A stretch of 10,022 bases of DNA from an uncultured Lachnospiraceae bacterium (GTDB lineage Bacteria > Bacillota > Clostridia > Lachnospirales > Lachnospiraceae). Position numbers and translations under genes: made by a program. How positions within the stretch are numbered: the stretch's first letter is position 1; every line of letters begins with the position of its first letter. Under the pieces are notes generated by a model. That model was not told the DNA's origin. It searched no databases and saw nothing but the letters and a program-made list of their open reading frames with translations. Below, piece after piece: positions 1 to 6,264 of the stretch. The stretch spans positions 1-10,022 of the forward strand of contig CABUBX010000076.1 in the NCBI GenBank assembly GCA_902489925.1, read 5' to 3'.

Positions 1-52
1 GAATAAAAAGTATAAATATACATAAAAAGAGAAAAAATATGTATTTTCCGTA

Positions 53-81
53 TTGACAAAAGACGCAGATAGTGATAAATT
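53..81 (+). promoter_or_regulatory. Predicted sigma-A promoter of the amino-acid ABC operon
   Basis: A perfect -35 hexamer TTGACA lies at 53-58. With 17-nt spacing it is followed by TAAATT at 76-81, a 4/6 match to the -10 consensus. The preceding 1-50 is very A/T-rich and could act as an UP element. Transcription would start near 88, leaving a leader of about 70 nt. That leader holds a short GC-rich patch (about 115-127) and ends in a strong GAGGAGG at 142-148. I see no recognisable riboswitch in the leader. Confidence 0.6.
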
Positions 82-156
82 AGTCCATGAACCTAAGAAG
101 TGATTGAATTTTTATGCGCGCAGCGCTTATATAGTTAATTTGAGGAGGAAAATACG

Positions 157-978
157 ATGAAAAAAGCAACAGCATTATTTTTAACATTAACAATGGCAGC
201 AGGAATTATGGCAGGCTGCGGAAGCAATGGCTCAGAGACAACAAAGCAGAGTGAAGCTCAGACAGAAAGTGCTATGCAGCAGACAGCCGGAGAGAGCGGC
301 GAGACAGAGGCAGACAACAAGTTAATCATGGTGACAGAGGCAGGTTTCGCACCTTATGAATATACAGAAGACGGCGAGACAGTCATTGGTGTTGATGTTG
401 ATATCGCTAATGAGATTGCAAAAGAGCTTGGCATGGAACTTGAGATTCAGAACACGACATTCGATGGTGCATTAATGGCTGTTCAGCAGGGCAAGGCTGA
501 CTTTGCGGCAGCAGGTGTTTCTGTGACAGAAGACAGAGAAAAGACAATGGATTTTACAGTAGAGTATGCGACATCAAAGCAGGTTGTCGTTGTCAATAAA
601 AATGCAGGAAGAATTGCTTCTAAAGATGACATTAATGCAGAGACAATTATCGGTGTACAGTCCGGTACAGTGGCAGATATCGCTTACTGTGCTGACAATG
701 GCTATGAGCCAAAGCGTTATAACAAGTTTATGGAAGCAGCCCTTGATTTAAAGAGTGACAAAATTGACTGTATCATTATGGATGCGCTTCCGGCAGAGCA
801 GATGGTTGCAGCCAATGACGACCTTGCAATCCTTGACGGTGAGGTTATGACAGATAAGTATGCCATTGCCGTACAGGAAGGCAATAAGGAGTTGCTTGAC
901 AAGATTAACCCAATTCTTGAGAAATTAATGGCAGAGGGCAAGATTGAAGAATTTACATTAAACCATACAACAAAATAA
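157..978 (+). CDS. Amino-acid ABC transporter substrate-binding lipoprotein
   Basis: Extracellular solute-binding protein (family 3, SBP_bac_3) that captures a polar amino acid and delivers it to the permease encoded next. Residues 1-20 are a lipoprotein signal peptide: a Lys-Lys start, a hydrophobic core and a lipobox-like M-A-G-C with C21 as the lipidated cysteine. Residues 22-53 are a Ser/Thr/Glu/Gln-rich tether. The binding fold follows, with the family's early EAGFAPYEY segment, the GVDVDIANEIAKELG helix and VTEDREKTMDF, whose Arg is the usual ligand-carboxylate contact. At 273 aa the length is normal and nothing looks broken. The ATG at 157 has GAGGAGG at 142-148. It is first in a three-gene operon. 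The exact ligand (cystine, arginine, glutamine or other) cannot be told from the sequence. Confidence 0.93.
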   Translation: MKKATALFLTLTMAAGIMAGCGSNGSETTKQSEAQTESAMQQTAGESGETEADNKLIMVTEAGFAPYEYTEDGETVIGVDVDIANEIAKELGMELEIQNTTFDGALMAVQQGKADFAAAGVSVTEDREKTMDFTVEYATSKQVVVVNKNAGRIASKDDINAETIIGVQSGTVADIAYCADNGYEPKRYNKFMEAALDLKSDKIDCIIMDALPAEQMVAANDDLAILDGEVMTDKYAIAVQEGNKELLDKINPILEKLMAEGKIEEFTLNHTTK

Positions 979-991
979 TTGTATGGATTAA
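958..991 (+). promoter_or_regulatory. Intercistronic stem-loop between binding-protein and permease genes
   Basis: The inverted repeat CCATACAA (963-970) / TTGTATGG (979-986) is perfect. It extends past one A-A mismatch by four more pairs (958-961 with 988-991). The 8-nt loop contains the TAA stop of the binding-protein gene. There is no U-tract, so it is not a classic terminator. The 3' arm runs into the first bases of the permease ribosome site AAGGAGAGG (990-998). Such hairpins often raise upstream message stability and lower downstream expression in binding-protein transporter operons; that role is inferred here. Confidence 0.6.
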
Positions 992-1008
992 GGAGAGGAT
1001 AAAGAGTA

Positions 1009-1713
1009 ATGATAGAATGGTTGGCAGAACAGGCCGATAAATTTAATCGGGTATTCCTTGAGAATGACCTGTATATATCATATTTTAAAGGCTTTGGGCG
1101 AACATTGGAAATCTCCTTTTTTGCGGTACTTGTTGGCGTGCTTATCGGCACGCTTATCGCAATTATAAAGGTATCCGCCCGTGACAAAAAAGGATTAAAG
1201 CCCCTTGAATGGCTTTGCAATATTTATATTACAGTTATCAGAGGCACGCCGGTTTATGTGCAGATTCTTATTATATGGTTTATGATATTTACATCCCGTG
1301 ATTCATCACCTTTGGTGGCGGCTGTTGTGTGCTTTGGTATTAATTCCAGTGCGTATGTGGCAGAGATTGTCCGCGCCGGTATTTTGGCGGTGGATAAAGG
1401 CCAGACAGAGGCGGGACGTTCACTCGGACTTAACAGCGCCATGACAATGCGCTATATCATTTTGCCGCAGGCTGTTAAAAATATTCTGCCGGCGCTCGGT
1501 AATGAGTTTATCGTATTGATTAAAGAGACTGCGATTGTCGGTACAATTACAATGACCGATGTGACAAAGGTTGCCCAGAATATCGGTGCAAATACGTATG
1601 AATATGTAATGCCGCTTTTAATTACTGCAGTGATGTATTTAATCGTTGTTGTAGGCCTTACAAAGCTTCTGAATATGTTTGAAAGGAGGCTGGCAGCAAG
1701 TGATAAGCGTTAA
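1009..1713 (+). CDS. Amino-acid ABC transporter permease (HisM/ArtQ type)
   Basis: Integral membrane subunit that forms the translocation path for the amino acid delivered by the preceding lipoprotein. Hydrophobic segments lie at about residues 32-54, 84-94, 100-120, 165-180 and 201-221, matching the five-helix HisM family. The RGTP motif sits at 78-81. The cytoplasmic EAA loop that contacts the ATPase begins EAGRSLGL at 134-141 and continues through YIILPQAVKNILPALGNEF. At 234 aa it is full length. The ATG at 1009 follows AAGGAGAGG at 990-998. The 3' end overlaps the ATPase gene by 14 nt when that gene starts at GTG 1700, suggesting translational coupling. A single permease gene implies a homodimeric channel. 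Confidence 0.93.
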   Translation: MIEWLAEQADKFNRVFLENDLYISYFKGFGRTLEISFFAVLVGVLIGTLIAIIKVSARDKKGLKPLEWLCNIYITVIRGTPVYVQILIIWFMIFTSRDSSPLVAAVVCFGINSSAYVAEIVRAGILAVDKGQTEAGRSLGLNSAMTMRYIILPQAVKNILPALGNEFIVLIKETAIVGTITMTDVTKVAQNIGANTYEYVMPLLITAVMYLIVVVGLTKLLNMFERRLAASDKR

Positions 1714-2425
1714 AAATTTGAATAAAGATTTTGAACATCTTAAAGTTTTAAAGGACATTAATGAAGAAATACAAAAGGGCGAAAAGGTCGTGATTATCGG
1801 GCCGTCCGGTTCCGGTAAAAGTACATTTTTGCGCTGCTTAAATCTTATGGAGACACCGACTTCGGGAGAGATTTTCTTTGAAGGCAAGAATATTACTTCG
1901 GCAAAGCCAAAGGAAGTGGACAAGATTCGCCAGAAAATGGGTATGGTGTTCCAGCACTTTAATCTTTTCCCGCATCTGACGATTTTAGATAATATTACAC
2001 TGGCACCGGTAAAGCTGAAATTGATGTCAAAGGCGGAGGCGGAGAAAAAAGCGATAGAGCTTTTAGAGCGCGTCGGCCTTGCCGATAAAGCAAAGTCTTA
2101 TCCGGCACAGTTATCCGGCGGACAAAAACAGCGTATTGCCATTGTGCGAAGTCTTGCAATGAATCCGGATGTCCTGCTTTTCGATGAACCGACATCGGCG
2201 CTTGACCCGGAGATGGTTGGTGAAGTTCTTGATTTGATGCGCCAGCTGGCGGATGAGGGCATGACAATGGTCGTTGTGACACATGAGATGGGCTTTGCCC
2301 GTGAAGTTGCCTCAAGAGTTCTTTTTATGGATGAGGGACGGATTGTTGAGCAGAATACGCCTCAGGAATTTTTCGCAAATCCTAAGAATCCGCGACTTAA
2401 AGAATTTTTATCAAAAGTATTATAA
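1700..2425 (+). CDS. Amino-acid ABC transporter ATP-binding protein (GlnQ/HisP type)
   Basis: Cytoplasmic ATPase that powers the importer. I chose GTG 1700 because AGGAGG lies at 1684-1689, ten bases upstream; a TTG at 1679 in the same frame would lie 5' of that site. From GTG the protein is 241 aa, typical for the family. Walker A GPSGSGKST is at 34-42, the Q-loop Gln at 85 (VFQHFNLFPH), the signature LSGGQKQR at 138-145, Walker B VLLFDE at 158-163 with catalytic E163, the D-loop SALD at 166-169 and the switch His at 195. All catalytic residues are present. A terminator follows directly, closing the operon. Confidence 0.95.
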   Translation: MISVKNLNKDFEHLKVLKDINEEIQKGEKVVIIGPSGSGKSTFLRCLNLMETPTSGEIFFEGKNITSAKPKEVDKIRQKMGMVFQHFNLFPHLTILDNITLAPVKLKLMSKAEAEKKAIELLERVGLADKAKSYPAQLSGGQKQRIAIVRSLAMNPDVLLFDEPTSALDPEMVGEVLDLMRQLADEGMTMVVVTHEMGFAREVASRVLFMDEGRIVEQNTPQEFFANPKNPRLKEFLSKVL

Positions 2426-2426
2426 T

Positions 2427-2479
2427 AAAAAAGAATCCGATAAATTTCAGGAATGAAGTCTGTCGGATTCTTTTTTTTT
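2427..2479 (+). terminator. Rho-independent terminator of the ABC operon
   Basis: The A-rich arm AAAAAGAATCCGA ending at 2440 pairs with TCGGATTCTTTTT from 2463. Two further pairs, one a G-U, close an 18-nt loop. A run of nine T follows at 2471-2479. It begins just past the TAA of the ATPase gene and separates the operon from ridA. Confidence 0.9.
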
Positions 2480-2535
2480 CGTAAGGCTGGTTTTTTGATG
2501 AAAATAAGAAATATTTTCTAAAAACAGATAAAATA

Positions 2536-2564
2536 TTGACTTTTCAGATTATGGATGATAAAAT
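2536..2564 (+). promoter_or_regulatory. Predicted sigma-A promoter of ridA
   Basis: TTGACT at 2536-2541 (5/6) and TAAAAT at 2559-2564 (5/6) are separated by exactly 17 nt in an A/T-rich spacer. Transcription would start near 2571, giving a leader of about 34 nt before ATG 2605. The -35 sits within AAAATATTGACT (2530-2541), a 12-nt reverse-complement match to the first repeat upstream of nfnA. Confidence 0.7.
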
Positions 2565-2604
2565 ATTATTATGATAATAAATTATTTTTGAGAGGAGAAT
2601 GGGT

Positions 2605-2988
2605 ATGAAAACAATATTAAGTACAGACAAAGCACCTACAGCTATTGGACCGTATGCACAGGGTGTTGATACGGGAAATTTGGTCTTTTTGTCGGGTCAG
2701 CTGCCTATTGTACCTGAAGCAGGTGCAATTGTGGCAGAGGATATAGAAGGTCAGACAAGACAGTCACTGACTAATGTGAAAGCTATTTTAGAGGCCTCCG
2801 GGTGTACGATGGATGATGTTGTAAAAACAACGGTATTCTTAAAGGATATTGCAGATTTTGCAAAAATGAACGCTGTTTATGCAGAGTTTTTCAGTGAAGG
2901 AAATTATCCGGCACGTTCGGCTGTGCAGGCAGCTGCACTTCCAAAGGATGCGCTTGTGGAAATTGAAGTTATCGCCTTAAAAAGATAA
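2605..2988 (+). CDS. ridA: RidA family 2-iminobutanoate/2-iminopropanoate deaminase
   Basis: RidA hydrolyses reactive enamine/imine intermediates such as those from 2-aminoacrylate, protecting PLP enzymes; it is a cytosolic trimer. The protein has the typical STDKAPTAIGPYAQG N-terminus, the FLSGQLPI strand, YPARSAVQ with the conserved substrate-binding Arg at 104, and the C-terminal signature VEIEVIALKR with the conserved Glu near 119. From ATG 2605 it is 127 aa, the normal size. An ATG at 2599 is in frame but only one base from the GAGGAG at 2592-2597, whereas 2605 has a 7-nt spacing, so I prefer 2605. It has its own promoter and terminator. In related loci a 2,3-diaminopropionate ammonia-lyase (ygeX), which releases aminoacrylate, is a neighbour; none is present here. 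Confidence 0.95.
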   Translation: MKTILSTDKAPTAIGPYAQGVDTGNLVFLSGQLPIVPEAGAIVAEDIEGQTRQSLTNVKAILEASGCTMDDVVKTTVFLKDIADFAKMNAVYAEFFSEGNYPARSAVQAAALPKDALVEIEVIALKR

Positions 2989-3012
2989 ATTGAATATTTG
3001 ACCACTCTCTTG

Positions 3013-3049
3013 AAAAAACAGGAATCAGTCGAATGATTCCTGTTTTTTT
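3013..3049 (+). terminator. Bidirectional terminator between ridA and arcC
   Basis: A perfect 15-bp inverted repeat (3013-3027 with 3034-3048) has a 6-nt loop and an A-tract on one side and a T-tract on the other. It can therefore stop transcription from ridA on the + strand and from the convergent arcC operon on the - strand. Confidence 0.92.
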
Positions 3050-3073
3050 AGAGTTTATATTTATTGTGAGCGG

Positions 3074-3757
3074 TCAGGCTGCACCTATAAAATTTATAAA
3101 TGAAAAAAAGTCCTTATCTATGACGGCGCTTGCACCTTTTAAGTGATTTCCATGACGGGTTACCGGGATACCGCCGCCGCCGCAGGCAATGACGAGGTCG
3201 CCCGAATTGACCATCGTTCGTATAGTGCCGATTTCGATAATCTCAACCGGCTTTGGGGAAGCGACGACACGTCGGTAGCCGCGTCCGGCATCTTCACGCA
3301 TAATATATCCGAATTGCTTGTCCATCTTCTCGGCCTGTGCTTTATCCACAAATTTTCCAATCGGCTTTGAAGGTGATTGGAAAGCCTGGTCGTCGGCATC
3401 GACGCGCACCTGCGTAATCATTGTAGCGACAGGGACATCAAGAATATTTCTGTTCAGAAGTTCTTCACGCAGGGCATTTTGCAAATCATATCCGATGTAT
3501 GCCTGACTCATGGCGACACAGACAGAAAGCGGTGTGTTTGGCTGCTGTTCATCTTCATGGGTTAAGGCAATCAGGGCATTATTGACCATGCCGACCTGGG
3601 GGCCGTTGCCGTGTGAGACAACGACCTCATAACCTTCTTCAATTAAATCAACGATTGCTTTGGCTGTAATTTTAACAGCGGCCATTTGCTCTGGGAGGGT
3701 ATTCCCCAATGCGTTACCGCCGAGTGCGATAACGACTCTTTTCTTTTTATCAGCCAT
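3074..3757 (-). CDS. arcC: Carbamate kinase, truncated at the C-terminus
   Basis: Carbamate kinase makes ATP from carbamoyl phosphate and ADP, releasing carbamate; in this context it would harvest carbamoyl phosphate from the YgeW step. Family motifs run uninterrupted from IALGGNALG (10-18) and SHGNGPQVG (48-56) through VAMSQAYIGYDLQNALREEL, MITQVRVD, REDAGRGYRRVVASPKP and ACGGGGIPV to KGASAVIDKDF ending at residue 217. Then homology stops: ten unrelated residues follow, then TGA. Family members are about 310 aa, so roughly 85-95 C-terminal residues are missing, including the conserved GSMxPK lysine motif and part of the nucleotide site. The product is very probably inactive. The start at 3757 has an AAGGGG ribosome site. 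It lies 20 nt after ygeW and would be co-transcribed with it. Confidence 0.85.
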   Translation of the reverse strand: MADKKKRVVIALGGNALGNTLPEQMAAVKITAKAIVDLIEEGYEVVVSHGNGPQVGMVNNALIALTHEDEQQPNTPLSVCVAMSQAYIGYDLQNALREELLNRNILDVPVATMITQVRVDADDQAFQSPSKPIGKFVDKAQAEKMDKQFGYIMREDAGRGYRRVVASPKPVEIIEIGTIRTMVNSGDLVIACGGGGIPVTRHGNHLKGASAVIDKDFFSFINFIGAA

Positions 3758-3777
3758 TTTGATGCACCCCTTGTGCT

Positions 3778-4788
3778 TTATTTGAATATTCTTGGCAATC
3801 CTTTTTCCTCGAGTTTTTTCAGAACATCAGCAGGGTCGGCAAATTTTGCGAGGAAAATCATTGCTGCGATGATGTATGGCTTATAGCTTGCTTCTTTATA
3901 TAACGGATTTCTGTAACGGTCAAATACAGAGGCATCAACCTCGCCTTCCTCACAGCTTACACCGGAAATGTCTGCCGGCAGGCAGTGAAGGTAAAGCGCC
4001 TTGCCGTCTTTTGTTGTAGCCATAAGTTCTTCTGTACAAGACCAGTCTTTGTGCTCGGCATTTTGAGCAGCCACTTCTTCAACCTCAGGGAAAACCTCAT
4101 AGCCTTCAGGATGGGCAAGGACAACGTCCATACCGAAACGTGTCATAAGACCGATGACACCCTGAGGCACGGATAAAGGCTTTCCGTAAGAAGGCGAGTA
4201 AGCCCATGTCATGGCAAGCTTTTTGCCTTTAAGATTTTCGACACCGCCAAATTCATGGATAATGTGAAGCATATCCGCCATAGCCTGTGTCGGGTGGTCG
4301 ATATCACACTGAACGTTTACAAGTGTCGGCTTCTGCTCAAGAATACCGTCTTTGTTGCCCTGTGCTACAGCGTCGGCAACCTCATGCATATATTTGTTTC
4401 CTTTGCCCATGTACATATCATCGCGGATACCGATAACGTCAGCCATGAAAGAAATCATGTTGGCTGTTTCGCGGACAGTTTCACCGTGGGCAATCTGAGA
4501 TTTACCCTCGTCAAGGTCCTGAACCTCAAGACCTAATAAGTTGCAGGCTGCGGCGAAGGAAAAACGTGTCCGTGTGGAGTTGTCACGGAAAAGCGAGATG
4601 CCGAGACCGCTTTCAAAAACCTTTGTTGAAATATTGTTTTCTCTCATATAACGGAGGGCATCAGCCAATGTAAATACCGCTTCAATTTCATCATCTGTCT
4701 TTTCCCATGTCAGAAAAAAATCACCGTTATACATATCCTTAAAGTTTAATGTATTTAATTTATCAATATAATCCTGTAATGTTTTCAT
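3778..4788 (-). CDS. ygeW: YgeW-type knotted carbamoyltransferase with internal deletion
   Basis: Member of the aspartate/ornithine carbamoyltransferase superfamily, YgeW branch, tied to anaerobic purine/allantoin-type degradation. The carbamoyl-phosphate motif FRDNSTRTRF is at 67-76, followed by DLDEGKSQIAHGETVRETANM (91-111), CDIDHPTQ (161-168), TWAYSPSYGKPLSVPQG and HCLPADISGVS from 268. It aligns closely with E. coli YgeW as I recall it, except at about residues 239-243, where EEVA runs straight into AQNAEHKDW. In the recalled E. coli protein (near 396 aa) about 60 residues, including the YPKSWAPY segment of the knotted region, separate these points. The gap is in frame, so a 336-aa protein is made, but activity is doubtful. 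The ATG at 4788 has an AGGGGG ribosome site (4798-4803). It lies between ygeY and arcC. Confidence 0.88.
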   Translation of the reverse strand: MKTLQDYIDKLNTLNFKDMYNGDFFLTWEKTDDEIEAVFTLADALRYMRENNISTKVFESGLGISLFRDNSTRTRFSFAAACNLLGLEVQDLDEGKSQIAHGETVRETANMISFMADVIGIRDDMYMGKGNKYMHEVADAVAQGNKDGILEQKPTLVNVQCDIDHPTQAMADMLHIIHEFGGVENLKGKKLAMTWAYSPSYGKPLSVPQGVIGLMTRFGMDVVLAHPEGYEVFPEVEEVAAQNAEHKDWSCTEELMATTKDGKALYLHCLPADISGVSCEEGEVDASVFDRYRNPLYKEASYKPYIIAAMIFLAKFADPADVLKKLEEKGLPRIFK

Positions 4789-4815
4789 GATTAAAATCCC
4801 CCTGAATTTATTATG

Positions 4816-5157
4816 TTATTTGCAGTATGAAGCGGGCAGAGCCGCATAGACAGCCGCACATGTGACAAGGTCCTGCTTCCATGTTTTTTCGTTCGGTGCA
4901 TGTGCCTGGGCTTCGGCACCCGGTCCAAAACCGATGCAAGGAATACCGTTCCTTCCCATGATGGAAACGCCGTTTGTGGAGAAGGTCCAGTTATCGGTAA
5001 GCGGACGAGCCTGTCTCATGGCAAGTGCTTCCTCGGCGCCGATACGTTTGTCACCGTAAAGGTTTGTGTAAGCTTCTTCTAAAGCTTTTGTTACCTTGTG
5101 GTCTTTTGGAATTGCCCATGTCGGGAAGTAGCACTCGATTTCATAGACGCAGCCTGT
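4816..5157 (-). pseudogene. ygeY: 3' fragment of YgeY (M20 family peptidase)
   Basis: C-terminal part of the YgeY M20 metallohydrolase in a different frame from the 5' fragment. Starting at the junction it reads TGCVYEIECYFPTW, then LTDNWTFSTNGVSIMG, GIPCIGFGPG and the conserved HAPNEKTW containing the last zinc-ligand His, and ends LVTCAAVYAALPASYCK before TAA at 4816. These motifs match the recalled E. coli YgeY C-terminus closely. An internal ATG at 5019 could start a short reading frame, but no ribosome site supports it and the fragment could not fold as an enzyme. It stands 27 nt upstream of ygeW on the same strand. The original gene would have headed a ygeY-ygeW-arcC operon. Confidence 0.85.
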
Positions 5158-5795
5158 GTTTCACCGAAGGTCATACGGCGGTCGAGTGAAACGGCACAGG
5201 AGTCTGCAACAGCACAGCGGCTTGGGGAGGTATAGAAAATTTGAGATACTGTCACAGTGCCGCGGCCAAGAAAGCGCGCTTCTTCCCAGTCAGGGTTGTA
5301 TTTAGGATTGAGCATTTTGACAAGTCCTTTAATTTCTGTCTCGTCGGCGTCATCATTTTCGTTTAGTGCGCGGACATCCTGAAGGATATAGGCCATCTTG
5401 TAAATCGCATTGTCGCCGCGCTCAGGCGCCGAGCCGTGGCAGGAAACGCCCTTGACATCAACACGTATTTCCATACGACCGCGCTGGCCTCTGTAAATAC
5501 CGCCGTCTGTTGGCTCTGTGGAAACAACAAACTCAGGACGAACCTTGTCCTCATTGATAATGTATTGCCAGCAAAGACCGTCGCAGTCCTCCTCCTGAAC
5601 AGTGCCGACAACCATGATTTTTAAGCCTTCGGGAATTAAATCTAAATCCTTCATAATCTTGGCGCCGTATACGGAAGCTACAAGACCGCCGCACTGGTCG
5701 GAAACACCGCGGCCGCCGATTTCAGTGTCCGTTTCGTAGCCTTCGTATGGGTCGAAAGTCCAATTTTCTATGTTGCCGATGCCGACGGTGTCGAT
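5091..5795 (-). pseudogene. ygeY: 5'-truncated front fragment of YgeY (M20 family peptidase)
   Basis: Homology starts abruptly at 5795 with IDTVGIGNIENWTFDPYEG. The family's His zinc ligand just before IDTVG and all residues upstream (about 80) are missing, as are any start codon and promoter. The rest matches YgeY: GGRGVSDQ with the bridging Asp, VGTVQEEDCDGLCWQYI with the catalytic Glu pair, VVSTEPTD, RGQRGRMEIRVDVKGVSCHGSAPERGDNAI in the dimer domain, and TSPSRCAVADSCAVSLDRRMTFGET. At 5149-5157 the frame shifts: this frame goes through an unrelated tail to a stop at 5091, while the true C-terminus continues in another frame. About 35-40 residues are absent at that point. An internal Met at 5654 is not the native start. 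Confidence 0.88.
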
Positions 5796-6264
5796 AAAAA
5801 AGGCAAAGCATGTGATTACAAAATATTTTGAGACACCGTGGACAGAACATGCCTTTCTTGAACCTGAATGTGCGGTTGCCTATGTGGATGACGATGATGA
5901 TGTCGTCATTATTTCTACAGACCAGTCGGCTTACTGTACTTACAATGAATGTAGTCTGATGCTTGGCACAGATAAGGTTAAGGTGCAAAATGCGCTTGTG
6001 GGCGGCGGCTTTGGCGGCAAGGAGGATATGACAGTGCAGCACCATGCGGCGCTATTGGCTTATACGACACGCCGACCTGTAAAGGTTCGTCTGACAAGGG
6101 CAGAGTCACTGCTTGTTCATCCGAAACGCCATCATTTTGAAATGGACTTTACGATGGGCTGTGATGAAAACGGTAAAATTATGGGTGTCTGTGCAAAGGT
6201 AGTGACAGATACGGGCGCCTTTGCCTCTCTTGGCGGGCCGGCGCTTTTCGCGGATTTGGTGTGA
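5770..6264 (+). pseudogene. xdhD: Internal fragment of molybdenum-binding xanthine dehydrogenase (XdhD-like), 5' end lost
   Basis: Family homology begins at about 5797 (KKAKHVITKYFETPWTEHAFLEPE) and continues through the molybdopterin-binding VGGGFGGKEDMTVQHHAALLAY, RPVKVRLTRAESLLVHPKRH and VTDTGAFASLGGPAL. This is the middle of the large molybdenum subunit of purine hydroxylases of the xanthine oxidase family, selenium-dependent xanthine dehydrogenase type. The ATG at 5770 lies in DNA that is antisense ygeY, so it is not a native start; roughly 300 or more N-terminal residues are gone. At 6237-6246 the frame breaks and this frame ends at TGA 6264, while GAFRGFGVTQ continues in the frame of the next fragment. 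About 35 residues are missing at the join. Confidence 0.88.

Noticed and set aside
717..1220. Long minus-strand open frame opposite the binding-protein and permease genes
   Set aside because: It overlaps two well-supported + strand genes, has no ribosome site and no recognisable domain; it is a shadow frame.
3160..3180. GCCGCCGCCGCC run as a repeat element
   Set aside because: It is the antisense of the glycine-rich GGGG motif of carbamate kinase.
5149..5160. Programmed ribosomal frameshift in ygeY
   Set aside because: Conserved residues are missing at the switch, there is no slippery heptamer, and the gene also lacks its 5' end.
5770..5796. ATG 5770 as a genuine start of a short xanthine dehydrogenase
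   Set aside because: The first nine codons are the antisense of ygeY, no ribosome site precedes them, and the frame begins in mid-domain.
6262..6264. TGA in xdhD as a selenocysteine codon, given the selenium-dependent family name
   Set aside because: The sequence after the TGA in that frame does not match the family, whereas another frame resumes GAFRGFGVTQ. About 35 residues are also missing, so it is a deletion frameshift. In this family selenium is part of the cofactor, not encoded by TGA here.
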